A DNA stretch of 64,000 nt from Turritopsis dohrnii (Eukaryota; Cnidaria; Hydrozoa; Anthoathecata; Oceaniidae): contig BQMF02000269.1 in assembly GCA_027922465.2 (NCBI GenBank), forward strand, positions 372,001 through 436,000, read 5' to 3'. Shown piece by piece: positions 1-12,480 of the stretch. Made by a program: the position numbers and the translations under genes. The notes beneath the pieces are model-generated. The model worked only from the letters and a program-made list of their open reading frames with translations. It was not told the DNA's origin and ran no database searches. Within the stretch, counting starts at the first letter, position 1. The number at the start of each line of letters is the position of its first letter.

Positions 1-1800
1 AAAAACAAGGTTAAAGTTTAAAAGGAGGCATCTCTCAACTAAGGATTTTCAATGGAAACTTTTATGCATAAATGTTGGTGATGGGAACGTTTTCGTTGGA
101 TTGGTGTCAGATATTTTTAATTAATTTGTGTGATTAGCCAAGCTTGGAATATTTTTGCAGGAACTAATTATGTGGATATACTTTTTTTAATATTGAACTG
201 ATTTTGAATAATTTTTGCGAAGGAGGCATGCATAAAATACTTACTGATCTCATTAGTGATTTTCAGATCCCATCTCCCTCTTGTCTGCATGTGTACGCTT
301 TTGGTATACCCCTTGAGCGTACCACGTCAGTAAATTTTCAAAGACCCCCTTCCACCCCTAAATATACCTAGAGTTTGCTCAAAACATCAATACGTTCCTT
401 TTTACTCTGAAGATTTTTACTTTCATTTTGGTTATAACACAGTCATTTTAAACAGCCCTTCCACCCAAAACCCAGATATCAGGTTCTCGAAGGTAGTAAT
501 TTGCTTCGTTAAAAAAACTTAGAGTCTGGAGACTTAATTGGCTAGTTTTCGTTTTTACATGGAGCACAAAATATTTTGCCCCTTCAAGCAAATAATGGGT
601 GACTGGATGTGAAAGAACCCTCCTGACCCCCCTCCCCCAATTATGTGCGGTCGTACTTTATGCATGCCCCAAATTCAATTCTTCAAGAATTCTGTAATTT
701 GTAACTTCTATCTTTTCAAGGCCTCATGTACCCTTAACCCCAAAATGAAAGCAACCTAAATGAAACACATTTACTCTAAAGAAAGCAGCAGTTAATTTAG
801 GCATTGTCTTTTAAAAATCAAAATTAATTTCTATGAATTTGTTCAGCTGTGATGCGTTTATATGAGTAATTAAAACCCTAAACAAATTTGTGTTGCAGTT
901 AATTTGACTCAAACTCACTTATAACTCTTCCAATGCAAACTCAACTGATAAGACTGATATAAATTGTATCAAAATAATTGTTTGATAAGACACGCTTAAG
1001 ACTAAGCTACTTTTGTTTAGGGTGCAAGTTCATTTAGGGGTCCATGTAAACACTGCCTTGGTGATGTGGTTAAATCGTTTTGATTGATATGATTGTTTAT
1101 CATGCTGTGGTCATTTCGAAATAATTTTTTGAAATTCTTCTTCAAAATTTTTGAAAAAGTTTGAAAAAGTTATGCTTTTTATCTATTTTTTTTTCACTTA
1201 ATGAAAGCAACAAGGTTGTTTTAAAGCATATTTTAAGGTTTTTGTCAATTATAGTTTGGAAATATGGAAATTGTACCTTTAGTTTTTGGTAAAACTTTAT
1301 TTAGTAATGAAATCGCCCCATTCTTACTTTCTAAATTCTATTTAGTGGAAGATTATTTAATCTATCGCAACTTTTTGCCATTATGCTGAATATGAATTTG
1401 GCTTCTATTGCATCTTTTCACCTGTTGGAAACTAAGCTGAAAACACGCTAATGAAAGGGGTTGTATTAATTGTAATCATTATTGCAAAGAACTTTATGCA
1501 ATCTTTTTTCTGTGAAATATTTTTGCTCAAAGTTGTCTCAATCACAGGAAATACCTGTCCAAAGTTTTTGGTGACATAAAAATCATTACAGTATAATCGG
1601 GTAGTTTTGAATAACGACCAATTTCAATTTCTAAAGGTCATCATCTAATGGTACTGTGTGTACAATATCATTGCTCAAAGTTGTTTTGGTCAAGGGTTAT
1701 GCTTTCTCAAAAATGAAAATAACTGAATTTTTACCATAGTGTCTATTGAGAATTAGGTCATAGGATGGTCACATCACCGAAAATTTGAAATTTTTTTATC
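1..1800. other. No recognisable gene
   Basis: This AT-rich stretch has no long open frame and no protein motif that I recognise on either strand. I saw no terminal inverted repeat pair. It may hold upstream or regulatory sequence of the gene that starts near 2012, but nothing in it shows that directly. Confidence 0.5.
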
Positions 1801-2011
1801 ATGATTTTTTCCAGATATCTAAAAGGACTTGTGTATAGGATGAGTAGTTTTGGAGCTATTTTAACCTGTTTGCGAGCAGGGTTAAATCCCCCTACTAAAA
1901 TAGGGTTAAAGAATAAAATTGGTAGACCTAATGCATCAGAATTTCCTGCACTGAGTGTTGTCAGTAAGACCACTGGAATAAGAATGTGTATCTTTATAGC
2001 ATTAGAAAAGG

Positions 2012-5000
2012 ATGTACAGCTTAGTTAAACTGCTCGAACATGATGGTACTGAACCACACACTGTTGTTCCCACAAAATGGTTGGAAGGGGATAAAGTTTA
2101 TTGGCCGCCAAAAGGAGCAAACCGAACAAAGAAATTAAAAAACTGTCTCCCGAAAAGAGGGGATGTATTCAATTTATTGGAAGTAAAAATTTCTGGTGGT
2201 AAGTGGTGTGGATGACTCTTCTACATGGAAAGTTTTCCCTCAATTGAATTGGTAATCTGAAAAGTAAACATTCATTGACTCACACAGATTCACTCACCTG
2301 ACTCACCTGTGTTAATCATGTTAAAATAAATTAAGTCTTAATATTTATAGGAACTGTTTTGAGAAAATCTTTTGCATGTATTTATTTTACTTTCCTTTCT
2401 TTAGACAAGGAAACATGTGCTGCCTACTTTGATCAGTTCCCAAGCGATAGCGATTCGCAGACAAAGAGAAAAAAAATAAAGATCCAAAAGAAGGAGTGTA
2501 AGCACTTTATTTTTACTCCAAGTCAGTTGACCTGTCCCCCTGAAGTGGTGTAATAATAATTTAGTCTCAGGCCCATTAGTGCCTCTATGAATCGCTCGTA
2601 ATTATAAGTCCTGATTATTAATCTTCTAGTAGGTTTTCTTACGTTACTTTTTAGTGTAATTTTTCTTTCGTTACTTCTTAGTGCAGGTTTTCGTTACCTC
2701 TTAATGTCGGTTTTCTTTTGTGTGTTAGTATTGATTTTGTTGAGCTTCTTAGCGTGTGTCTTTCTTTCGGTTAACTTCAGTGTTGAATTTTGTTTCATTA
2801 TTGATGGTTTTTGTTTGTTTATGCTTTTTAACTTTCTTCGGTATTCTAGGACTTCTTTGTGTATTTTCTCTTCATTAGCATCCTCATAGGCTTCACTGCC
2901 TTTCAAAAAACTCAAAAAAGTTTTTCAAAATTAGACTTCAAGTGGACTTGGTGGTTTCACGTGGATTTAATTTCGCTGCTATTTGTGAAAAATGCGAAAA
3001 CGGTAAAATTTAATCCACAAAAAGTTTTATCTGCTTATGATATTTTACTTTCCAGATCCTCAATTACCGGATCCACCATTGGATGACAAACTGAGTGAAC
3101 GAAGTATGGAGTTCAATATGTCGCCGAAGAAAACATCAACCTCTAAGAAATGTCTCTCCACATCCCTGGATAGAGTTATGGAGAAAGTGGAAGAGTCTGA
3201 AAGACACCACAAGAGCTTTGAATTGCTGGAAGAGTCTTCTCAAACACCACTCTCAGAGTCCATAAACTTAAGACGCTCTCCTAGACGCTCCAGTTATCTA
3301 TCACCTAAGTCAATGTGCAAGTCTTCACCATTCTCTGAAACTGTGAATTTCAGAAGATCTCCAAGGCATCAAAACAGTAGTTCACGTAACAAGTCTATAA
3401 GTATAACAGAAAGTCAACCAATGAAATCTCCAAGAAAAAAGTCTGGTTCTGATTTAACAGCTGAAAGATATCCAATGGACACTGCTTTTTGTTGTTGTTG
3501 TTTATTTCAATATTCTTATAGCATGATTAGGTTTTCGGTATTACAATTCAAGTATTAATTTTTTAGGTAATAATAAAAAAAGCATAAAGAAATGAAACTC
3601 ATGGTTTTAATCATGACGTTGATGGTTTTGGGAAGAACAGACTATATATCATTTCAAAAATTCATTAATGGTTGCAGTCGAGTAGTAACTTTGGAACAAA
3701 AGAAAAAGTTGGAAGGTAGCAATTTGTTATGAATTAACATTTTGTAATGTTTGGTTTTGTATGTCTGGGTAAACAGTTCTGTGTTATCTATTGCCATTTT
3801 ACATTAAAGTTACTTCTCTTCTGCGAATAAATATATTATTCTGAGCCATGTTGCTATTTGTTTCTATTTTTAATCTTCTGAATGTAATAACAAATTAATG
3901 CCTGAAAAGAAACTTTTACACGAGTTAAATTCTGTGACACATTGCATACTGAACATGGGTGGCGAGCGACGCGTACGTACCACAGGAATGGTGGATTTGA
4001 CCTAATGTTTTCAAAGTTAACTTCGGTAAAAAGTTTTTACCCGGGATACTAGTCTATATTACTAATTTGCGTGCGTGTGCAACACATTTATCGTAGAGAG
4101 TGTTTTGTTTTTGTTTTTTTAATGGTCAAAATCTTCTTAATCATGGTCATATAGCGGCAGTCCGACCATTGAAGAAACCCTCAAAATGCCTATTTTTCGT
4201 CATTTGTTTTGACACGTGATCGCCATTTCGCCGTTATTATTGGTTGCTGAAATCGGAAAAACCAAAGCAACCAATTCGTTTTAAAAAGTAAACAAATTAA
4301 GTTTTTTATTCAGTGCGGTTACGCTCCAGAAAACAAAACAATAGGAATAGACAATCGCAATTGTCTGTACAATATATCAATTAAGTTATCAATCAAGTTT
4401 ATAGTTATCTAGTTTACCAGTTATTGAAGTCAGTTTATCGAAAGCGAAATAATTACGTAACAAGGTAACATTGTCGAAAAGCACCTACCTACCTACCTAA
4501 CTTGAAAATCTGCATTTATTCAAGTTCATTAATTCCTTGCTGTGTAGTAGAGAGAAAGAGCAGAAAGTATAAAGAAGACAGAGTAGAAAGAAAGGTTTGT
4601 CACTTAAATTACATCTGTAATTCTCTCTGTCTGTTACGTCTTACACGCCAATTGTTTTTGCTTTCTCCTAGGTTGTTTAGCTATCTGTTGCCGCTTTAGT
4701 GTCTGTTATTTTTGTATAAAGAAAGGTTTGTTTTCGCTTCCACCAGTTTGTTCTGTGCATTAATTCACTGGGGTGGCTATTTCTTTCTACTATCCGTTGT
4801 TAGTGTTTCTGTATTGTGATGTTTAATATAAGAGGCACTAATAATGTTCCTCGCTTCCAAGCAGTTTTTAGGAATGGTCAGTTTGTTTTGCAACTGCCTG
4901 ATCAACAACAAATTCGCTCTGTTATTCAGCGTAGGCATGCAAATGAGGATGTAGCTGAAGCAAGGCGCCAACAGCTTCAGCAGGCAATAACATCCAATTA

Positions 5001-6965
5001 GTATCAGAGAATGAGAAACTTAGATACAATAATACTCAGCGGAGTGTTGAATATCGTCAAGCTCAACCGCCAGGTGAAAGATTAGCCAGGCGGAATGAGA
5101 ATGCACAACGTATGAGGGCTAGACGGGCTGATGCTAATCCCCCCTTGCATCCTGCTGCTCGACAAGGCCAAATGCCTGAGCTACACTATCTTGGTGCCAT
5201 GGACAAAGTCTGTCAGTTTTGTGGTGCCAAGATGTTCGTTGATGAGACCAATTTTAAATGCTGTCACAATGGTAAAGTTCATTTAGATAACATTTATTAT
5301 CCTAATGATCTTAAAGAGCTTTTAGTGGGTGATTCTAATCAATCAAAGAACTTTCAAGAAAATATTCGAAAGTTCAATAGTTCGGTTGCTTTTGCTTCTA
5401 TGGGTGCGAAATTGGCTGTACCGCTAGGACGTGGTCCACCAGTTTTTGGTATTAATGGCCAGGTATGTCATCGAACAGGTGATTTGCACCCGCCACCCGG
5501 TATTCCTCCTTCCTTTGGTCAATTATATATCTACGACGGTATGGATGCATTCAATGAGAGAATGGCAAGACCATGACTTTCACAATCTACTTATACATTT
5601 CTTTTAGCTGAACCACCATCATCCGCCAAACCTAATGGTAATATTTCTTACAATTCCAATGTTAACGTAACATGTGTGAAATTGCGTCTTAGTCTTTTGC
5701 ATTATATTTTAGACGCAGCTTTGGCAAATAAAAGGAAATGTAAGTCTCCCTGATATAGTACCGGGTGTTTCAGAAAGAAGTTACGCTCTTTGGGCTGATA
5801 TTTTGAGAAAACCAGCAAAGATATTTCAAAAAAATTTTTTTAATCATTTAGAGGAAAAGCTAACTTAAATTTTGGTGTATCATACTTTACTTTTCATGCA
5901 CTAGATCAAAAGTTATGCTCGTTTAGGGAAAAAGTAATTTCTCAAAAATCACAAAAAATGGACAAAAAAAGCTAACAATAGAATTGTCAAACAAATGGAT
6001 TAATTATAACTCGTATATTACTTTATTCATTAGAAAATGTATTTCCATTACTTTGTATACACTTATTTATCCTATGTACCATTCCTTGAAAGGCTTGGCG
6101 TATCATGACTGGATCTAAATTAACAGCAGCTTGTTGTATTGCATTTTTCAGTTGTCTCAGATTTTGTGGAAGTTGATTTTGAGGTTGTGTCCAAATCTTC
6201 TGTTTTAGATAACCCCACAAAAAAAAGTCACAAACTGTGAGATCTGGAGAGCGTGGGGGCCATGTGATATCCCCACGAGTACTAACAACTTTACCGGGGA
6301 ACTGACCTATCTATCATGAATATTTTTTGCTTAAAAATGCCTTTGGGAATTGGTTTTTATTGCTAAAAAAACTATTATTTTTTATGACATCTTTAAATAT
6401 TATCAAAAGAAATTTCTTAAAGTTCAAAATAACTTTTGTTAGCCTTTTTTGTCTATTTTTTGTGATTTTGTAGAAATTACTTTTTTATTTTAAACTTTAA
6501 CTTTTGATCTAGTGCATGAAAAGTAAAGTATGATACACCAAAATTTAAGTTAGCTTTTCCTCTAAACGATTAAAAAAATTTTCTTGAAATATCTTTACTG
6601 GTTTTCTCAAAATATCAGCCCAAAGAGCGTAACTTCTTTCTGAAACACCCGGTATTTTATCAATTCTAATATCAACCTGTTTGATTCTTCACTAATAACA
6701 TCTATTGCAACTTTACATTGTAGATTCGTACAAAGAATTTCGGGAGTACCGAAAAACCCATCCCGACCCTCGATCTAATGGGGCTTTTCAGGCGTGGAAG
6801 AGATTCGGGGGTCCGGACCACTCGAAATTTATCTGGAACAAAAAAAATGAAAAAACACCTGTTCCAGCTACCAACCGCAGCCAAATACAGGCAACTATGG
6901 TTCCTGTTGTGAACCAATATAATTTTAACGCTTTTGCCCCATCAGTTTTCTATTCATTAAAATGA
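2012..6965 (+). CDS. Multi-exon host-like gene, unknown function, possibly disrupted
   Basis: Five exon blocks can be read. They are 2012-2198 (donor GTAAGT), 2405-2497 (acceptor TTTCTTTAG, donor GTAAGC), 3056 to about 3480, 5608-5637, 5713-5739 (donor GTAAGT) and the last exon 6724-6965, ending in TGA; counting the third block this makes six exons. Every junction that can be checked is phase 1, which is strong evidence for one real gene. The N-terminus contains VPTKWLEGDKVYWPP, resembling the start of a group of metazoan proteins often paired with BEN or DUF4806 domains; I see neither of those domains here. Block 3 is Ser/Arg/Lys-rich with repeated SPRR-type motifs, probably disordered and nuclear. 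The last exon is basic and aromatic (EFREYRKTHPDPRSN). No good phase-1 donor is visible at the end of block 3, where Helitron repeat sequence begins, so the gene may be broken there. Its introns hold a Helitron 3' part, a Helitron 5' part and a deleted mariner. Confidence 0.55.
3484..4052 (+). mobile_element. Helitron 3' end, family H1
   Basis: The segment ends with a perfect 7-bp hairpin, GTAAAAAGTTTTTAC (4026-4040), then CCGGGATA and CTAG (4049-4052), followed by T. A hairpin a few bases before CTRR, with T as the next host base, is the standard Helitron 3' terminus. Upstream, a block containing AAACTCATGGTTTTAATCAT (about 3592) recurs near 8270, 10160 and, more diverged, near 9425 and 11760, each time some hundreds of bases before a similar terminus or its remnant. 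The left limit is set by loss of exon-like sequence and is approximate. Confidence 0.6.
4053..5576 (+). mobile_element. Helitron 5' portion with truncated Rep-helicase N-terminus
   Basis: TC at 4053 follows directly on the CTAG of the preceding Helitron, so the two lie in tandem. The start (TCTATATTACTAATTTGCG) matches the 5' ends of the H1 copies at 11419 and, less closely, 10861. About 760 bases in, the segment enters the N-terminal coding region of an autonomous Helitron. The element stops abruptly near 5576, before the HUH replication-initiator region, so it is 3'-truncated. It lies in an intron of the gene at 2012-6965. Confidence 0.6.
4816..5576 (+). pseudogene. Helitron-like N-terminal domain protein fragment
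   Basis: Two frames together give the region that precedes the Rep domain in Helitron transposases. The first runs 4816-5001; the second is open upstream of 5112 and continues to 5576. Visible signatures are the Arg-rich lead (RRNENAQRMRARRADANPP), a zinc-knuckle-like CQFCGAKMF followed by FKCCHNGKVHL, then NIRKFNSSVAFASMGA, GPPVFGINGQV and FGQLYIYD. These match the family's Helitron_like_N domain in order. A frameshift near 5000 and the missing Rep and helicase regions make it non-functional. The matching helicase half of a Helitron lies at 60485-64000 on the same strand, but that appears to be a different copy. Confidence 0.8.
5761..6652 (-). mobile_element. Internally deleted mariner-like element, about 170-bp TIRs
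   Basis: The ends are inverted copies: CCGGGTGTTTCAGAAAGAAG at 5761 and its complement ending at 6652. Similarity continues inward for roughly 165-180 bases on each side. TA duplications flank the element at 5759-5760 and 6653-6654. Inside is only the C-terminal part of a transposase on the minus strand, so this is a deletion derivative of about 0.9 kb. It sits in an intron of the gene at 2012-6965. Confidence 0.85.
6023..6310 (-). pseudogene. Mariner/IS630-type transposase C-terminal fragment
   Basis: The minus strand reads WPPRSPDLTVCDFFLWGYLK, the third catalytic Asp motif of IS630/Tc1/mariner transposases. It is followed by a family-typical tail with QLKNAIQQA and RINKCIQSNGNTF, ending at 6023. 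The first two acidic residues and the DNA-binding domain are absent, consistent with the internal deletion of the element. The last 66 codons are open without interruption. Confidence 0.8.
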
Positions 6966-8254
6966 GTTAATGAGACCTTTTAGTGAGAGTTAGGAAATTT
7001 TCATTTGACTTTTTTTACATAGACTCACTGAAATGAATAGAAAACTGATGAGGGTATATTTTAGATATTTTAGATAATTTAGATAATTAGTTTTATTTAG
7101 AATAAAGTTGCTTACTCCAATTTCTTTGGCTTACCTCTTTCATCACAGTATCCTGACATTCCTGACATATTTGAGTTGAAGTATGTCTGTCACTCTATCA
7201 ATTAGTATTGAATTAGTGTCAAACAGAAATTTTACAATATAGTTTCAGTTCTTTAGCAGTCAGCACATTTATTAAAAAATATCTGTGAAGGAGTGCATTT
7301 CTATAGAAATCTACACAATTTTGCTAAGAATGCTCTCCGTCACAGTGATTTTTTGGACAATTTTGCATATTGGATTTTAGATATAATTAATGAAGTGCCA
7401 TCTCATATGTATTTATTCTTTCTTTTAAATAATAGGTCTTTTGTGATTGTAAATAAAGATTAATGTTTCTTGGTTTTGTCAGCTTAGTTTCTAATCAGTT
7501 TTTAAGGCTACTTTTACATGATGATTTGTTCTTTGTATGCAGTAGATGATTATAGGTTTAGACACATTATGAAGATATTCAGATGTTTACAGTTAGTTTA
7601 GGTGTGAAGGGAAACAATGGTGAGTCAAATTCAAACTCGTCATTCATGCTTATTTTGTTGCTACTCACAACTTATTTTATGATTGCATTTACAGATTGGC
7701 AATAATGAATCATTGCAAACAACGTCCGTATCCATTGCTCATGATATTAAGTGATCAATTTCATCAAACATTTTGTCTATGTGAAGTTCGAAATAATATC
7801 ATTATCGTTACCTCACCAACTTATTTTGCAGCTCCATGATGCATGAAATTGCTGTTTAAATGTCGTAGCGAATGGTTAATGCTTAATCAAAACATTATTT
7901 AATACACCTTTCTAATGAACATATTTTATTGTACTTTTGTATTACAATAAGTAATATAATTTATAAAATATATGCCTTGGCAAACTACAACTGACATGCA
8001 TTCTTTGTTAGCACCTGTAAAAACCTTTTACACTGAATGCAGGTCTTTTTCAACAGGGTTTTTGGAAAAGTTTTGATCGGATGTGTGATACTAAGATATT
8101 ATTTTTGCTATCTTATGGTTATTAAATCTGAATTATTCATATTCTATGATATTCTATGAAATCTAAATCATTATTTTTACCTCAGACACTGCCAGAACCT
8201 TATTTTCATGGTCTTTTAATATATTCTTATAGGTTAATATTATAAAAAAATGGT
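6966..8254. other. No recognisable gene
   Basis: AT-rich sequence downstream of the last exon of the 2012-6965 gene. It may contain that gene's 3' UTR. I see no supported ORF, no terminal repeats and no RNA gene here. Confidence 0.45.
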
Positions 8255-8648
8255 TACAGTGGAATGTCATGGTTTAAATCATGATGTTGGTTTTGTTGGT
8301 GAAGATCATTACATTATTTGAAAGAATTTGCTATTCTGATATTGCATTAGTGGAAAGAATCATCACTGGAAGGTATCAATTTCTTCATCATTGTATTTTC
8401 GTATATTTAATTTTTATACCTAAGTATAATGTATAATTACATTGTTGTTTGGTCCAGAAAAGAATCTTATTATACTACTTTTACTTTACTACTTTTACTT
8501 TTTGTGAATTGGACGCATGCGATTTAATTTTTCGTGTCATCTATTTTCGACACATCCTTTTCGAAATTAAGGCCGTAAAAACTTTTACGTGAGTTTTCGA
8601 AAATGTTTTCGAAGTTAAGTTCGGTAAAAAGTTTTTACCCGGGATACT
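8255..8648 (+). mobile_element. Degenerate Helitron H1 3' end
   Basis: The segment carries the same internal block as the copy at 3484 (GGTTTAAATCATGATGTTGG near 8270). It ends with the hairpin GTAAAAAGTTTTTAC at 8624-8638 followed by CCGGGATACT. The final CTAG has decayed to CTAT. Directly after it, at about 8655, is sequence resembling the H1 5' region (CAATCCGCGTGCGTGTG), so this may be another tandem pair. Confidence 0.5.
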
Positions 8649-9154
8649 ATTGCGCTATACCAATCCGCGTGCGTGTGTAACACATTTAACTTAGAGAGTG
8701 ATGTTTTTTTCAAAATTTACGGTGAAAATCTTCTTAATTGTGGTCATATAGCGGTAGTTAGTCCATTCATTTGGGTTTATATACCCAAATATAGAGGCCG
8801 AAATGAAACCGTTTCCTACTGCATCAAAATGAGGGAACGGTGGTTTCTGCTGCTCTTTTGAAGAAGAAACGAGAAAGTTTTATGTATATTTTAAACTTTC
8901 ATTGTTGTACTTTTACTGTTATTGTATTGTATTTTATTGTATTGTTGATCATGCGTAAGTGAGTTATCAAGTTTTACTATTAGAAGGGCGAAGTGCAGTG
9001 AAAGTTGTTTAAAAATGGCTGCAGAAAAGATGGTTTATTTTGTTGTATACAGTGAGCAATTAACTGGTGATCGAAAATAGGCTTACCCTTACCACTTGAC
9101 CTTCCACGAGTATTGAATGACCTTATTCACTGTTGTGTTTTGAATTAGCCAGGT

Positions 9155-9187
<33 letters not shown>
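9155..9187 (+). repeat. Poly(G) run of 33 bases
   Basis: An uninterrupted run of G follows AGGT and is followed by AGC. A pure G tract this long is rare in AT-rich DNA. It may form G-quadruplex structure. Its written length may also reflect sequencing or assembly uncertainty. Confidence 0.9.
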
Positions 9188-9188
<1 letters not shown>

Positions 9189-9269
9189 GCTTGAAATAAA
9201 AAATGGATCCACATATGTGAATGTTTTCATTAAATAATATGTTAAATATTCTTTAGGTATACAAATTCT

Positions 9270-10860
9270 GTCATTACGTTTGTGTTTTTAACTATTATTT
9301 TTAAGGTAAATATGTTTTCGAAGTTTCTTTTAGTTTCTTTGTTTTTACTTCGATTTCATCATAGTATGATTAGGTTTTTGTATATTTTTTTTTTGAATAT
9401 TTTCATCTGTTAAAAAAGAAATGAAGCACATGGGTTAAATTATGATGTTGAGTGAAGAATGGATTATGTATTTAAGATGTTCATCTATTGATGATGTTTA
9501 AGATCTACTGGAAAATACAGAAAGTTTAGCAGTTTTGCCAAACGAAGAGAGCAGTTGTATGTATTTCACTTTATAAAAAGTGGTAGCGAAAGTTTTTTAT
9601 ATATACCTATGTATGTTTGTTGTGCTGGAAAGTAAATACAGTAAATAAATTACAGCTATGAATATAGAAGTAAAGAGTTTAGAAGTGTTTGAAAATGGCT
9701 GCAGAAACAGAATGCTGTTTACTAACATGTGAATTGGCAGTGAAAGGTATCCTGTTTTAATTTAAACTAAAGTTAAAATAGTAAATATCTATTTAGTTAG
9801 AGGAGATTTGTGCACTCAGATTAAAATGTGATTGATTTCATTTGTTATTAACTCTTTAGATATAGAAATTCTGTCATTACGTTTGTGTTTTTAATTATTA
9901 TTCATAAGGTAAATAAGGTTCTTGAAATTTCTTTTAGTTTGTTTTGCTTTCTTTCAATATCATCATAGTATGTTTAGTTTTTTTTGTATGTTAATTATTA
10001 AGTTTGTGTGTTCAATCCTTGTTTTTAAGTTGAATGTTTTCGAAGTTCCTTTTTGTTTGTTTGTTTGTTTGTCATAAATACGATAAGGTATTTGAATCAT
10101 TATGCATTCGAAATCTTTTTTTCTTTTAGATAAGCAAAATAAAATATACAATAACCATAAAGAAATGAAACTCATGGTTTTAATCATGATGTTGATGGCT
10201 GGTGAAGAACAGATTACCAATTAAAAATTTTGACCAATGTAACTTTGGCATGAAAGAAACAAGGTGTCGATTTGTTTTCAATTCACATTTCATAATGTTA
10301 TTCGATGTTTACTTTTGCGTTCTGTATTATGTATTGCTTTTTTACACTTATGTTACTTCTAATCTGTGTACACGATATAATATACTTCTTTGTTGTATTG
10401 CCATTGGTTTCTGCATGTAAAAACATGATTTTTGTCTTAAGTAGGGTATTTAAAGTGTTGCAATGTTTTTTTCACGTCTCCAGGGTAAAAAATAATTTTA
10501 CAAAACCTTTATTCAGTTCAGTTCCAGTACTACACATATGCATTTATACACATTATTATAATAGTGGGATGTTGGATTCTTTGGTGTATAGGTTTTTATT
10601 AGTTTTATTATGATTTGTTTTACATAGAAGTAACTTTGCATTTTCTGTGTATCAAAAAATAGTTTTCGGTCAATAGTAGGGCATTTTAAGTGTTGCGATG
10701 TTTGTTTATAATACGCGTCTCCAAGGTAAAAATTTTCATTCTGATTAGGTAAATAGTTGGTAAATAGTTTTTGCATGTGTTCTCCAATTCTTTAATTTGT
10801 TTTTCGTGAACTGAATGCATGCTGAACATGGGTGGCGAGCGACGCCGCCTGGGCGACTAG
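9270..10860 (+). repeat. Diverged Helitron-derived repeats ending in a second Helitron 3' terminus
   Basis: Two related blocks, about 9270-9500 and 9865-10220, share CATTACGTTTGTGTTTTTAA, CATCATAGTATG and the AAACTCATGGTTTTAATCAT-type core. The segment ends at 10860 with CTAG. It is preceded by CATGCTGAACATGGGTGGCG and the small hairpin GGCGAGCGACGCC. The same terminus occurs inverted at 32195-32240. I therefore read it as the 3' end of a second Helitron family, H2. Block limits are approximate, and ORFs called here are low-complexity. Confidence 0.45.
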
Positions 10861-11418
10861 TCTTATTATAATAATCCGCGCTGTGTGTCACACTTTTATT
10901 TTACAGAGTGATATATTTAGTTTTTTGTTACGGTCATCGTCCTCTTATGTGTGCGTAAAACCACGTAGAGGCGAGAGACACTTTTTTCACGATCATTCCA
11001 AAAGCACGTCGCATCATTTGACGTCAGTTTTTTATGATCACAGGGAATCATTGCATTGCATCTCAAATCGAACGCGACGTTTTTTGGGCAATATCTCGAG
11101 AACCAATAGGAATAACTGATGCTCTTTGGGGTCAGCGATACGGAGGACGGGGTGACGCAACATTTGGGCCTGAATTTTATTCAGTACTATGACATAATCA
11201 AAATCTGTGATCTACGATATCTCTGCAATAGTTGATCGTAGCGAAACAATCCCATATATTTTTTTGATCAGTTTTTCGAGTTCTTCAACATGGGTACACT
11301 TTTGAGTTGCGATTCTATGATTTATTTTAACGTCACAGGGTACGTACACGGGAAGGGTGGATTTGACCTAGTGTTTTCGAAGTTAAGTTCGGTAAAAAGT
11401 TTTTACCCGGGATACTAG
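10861..11418 (+). mobile_element. Non-autonomous Helitron H1, 558 bp
   Basis: The copy begins TCTTATTATAATAATCCGCG and ends with the hairpin GTAAAAAGTTTTTAC (11392-11406) and CTAG (11415-11418). Close copies of the whole unit lie inverted at 14763-15323 and 49457-49994. It has no coding capacity. It is bordered on the left by the H2 terminus and on the right by another TC start, so it is part of a tandem stack. Confidence 0.75.
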
Positions 11419-12395
11419 TCTATATTCTAATACGTGCTGTGCATCCTCTTTTTTCACTCTTTCACTCTCTAAAATTTCGGGTCGTTTTTGCGGTCACTTA
11501 TTCATAATGGAGTGTCAGACCACAGCGGTTATTATTTTTCTGCGATTAGTATAGGGGAAAACATTGCATTGCAATTAATCGTTTCAAATGTTTTGATTAT
11601 TCGCGAGATCAAGAAACAATAGACAACAACGAAAGTATTGCGCGAAGATTTATTTATGTTTTTAGGGTAAGTACGCTTTAGAACCTTTTTGTTTGTTTGT
11701 TTTGTTTTTCTTATAGTATTAATAGGGTTTCTGCGTCATTACTTTTCAAACAAAGAAATGAATATCATGGTTTTTAATCATGACGCCCTGGGTTCATGAA
11801 GAAAATCGCAATTGTTTTTAATTCACATTTTGACACTTTTGCGACTTTCGCGTTTGGCTTATATTTACATTGGGTTGTGGATTTCATGAACAGTTACAGC
11901 GATTTTAATCTTTTTGTTGTTTACCTGTACGCACAAATTTTTTTTATTACTGCATATATCATAGCGTGAAAGATATAATACGAATATTTTGATGTGTTTC
12001 AGATCTTCTGATTAAAATTTTTTCTGTTCATAACTCCAGTGTTGAACTAAACATGCTTTAGACGGAATACCTAGAGATTATTAATTAAAAGAGTGAAGAG
12101 TGTTTTTTTCTGTATTGACGTTAGATATTTTTAATCAAGGGGAACCATTGAATTTGCATCTTCAATTTATAAGGTAAAAAGTGAAAAAAATGGACACACA
12201 GCGCATTTTTTATTTTTGATGAATTAAAACCCGTGTTCTACACGCTGTTCTACACGGGATACTACATTCTAAACATTCTACATTCCAAACAATTGCGGAA
12301 CTATATCATACTAAAATTCATTATACTAAGCCTTTCTCTCTCTGTTCAGCTCACATCGATTAAAACATGTAAAAAAGTTTTACATGGGATACTAG
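11419..12395 (+). mobile_element. Non-autonomous Helitron, about 977 bp
   Basis: The unit starts TCTATATTCTAATACG, directly after the preceding CTAG. It ends with the hairpin GTAAAAAAGTTTTAC (12369-12383), ATGGGATA and CTAG (12392-12395), then T. The interior holds another copy of the TCATGGTTTTTAATCATGAC-type block (about 11767). No ORF is supported inside. The Ulp1-PHD ORF starts 85 bases beyond its right end. Confidence 0.6.
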
Positions 12396-12480
12396 TGAGG
12401 AGATAATCATGGCTACCATTCCCACAAAAACATACCCCAAAAGAACGCAAGCTTCCGCGTGCAGGTAGCTTTTAAATCAA

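Noticed and set aside
3567..3720. A coding exon reading KEMKLMVLIM...LEQKKKLEG before a GTAGC donor
   Set aside because: No acceptor gives that frame without a stop. The sequence is a copy of a block found with similar but frameshifted content near 8270, 9425, 10160 and 11760, so it is repeat sequence.
10202..10776. Several Phe/Leu/Cys-rich ORFs of 72-102 aa on both strands
   Set aside because: They arise from T-rich repeat sequence and have no family motif or splice support.
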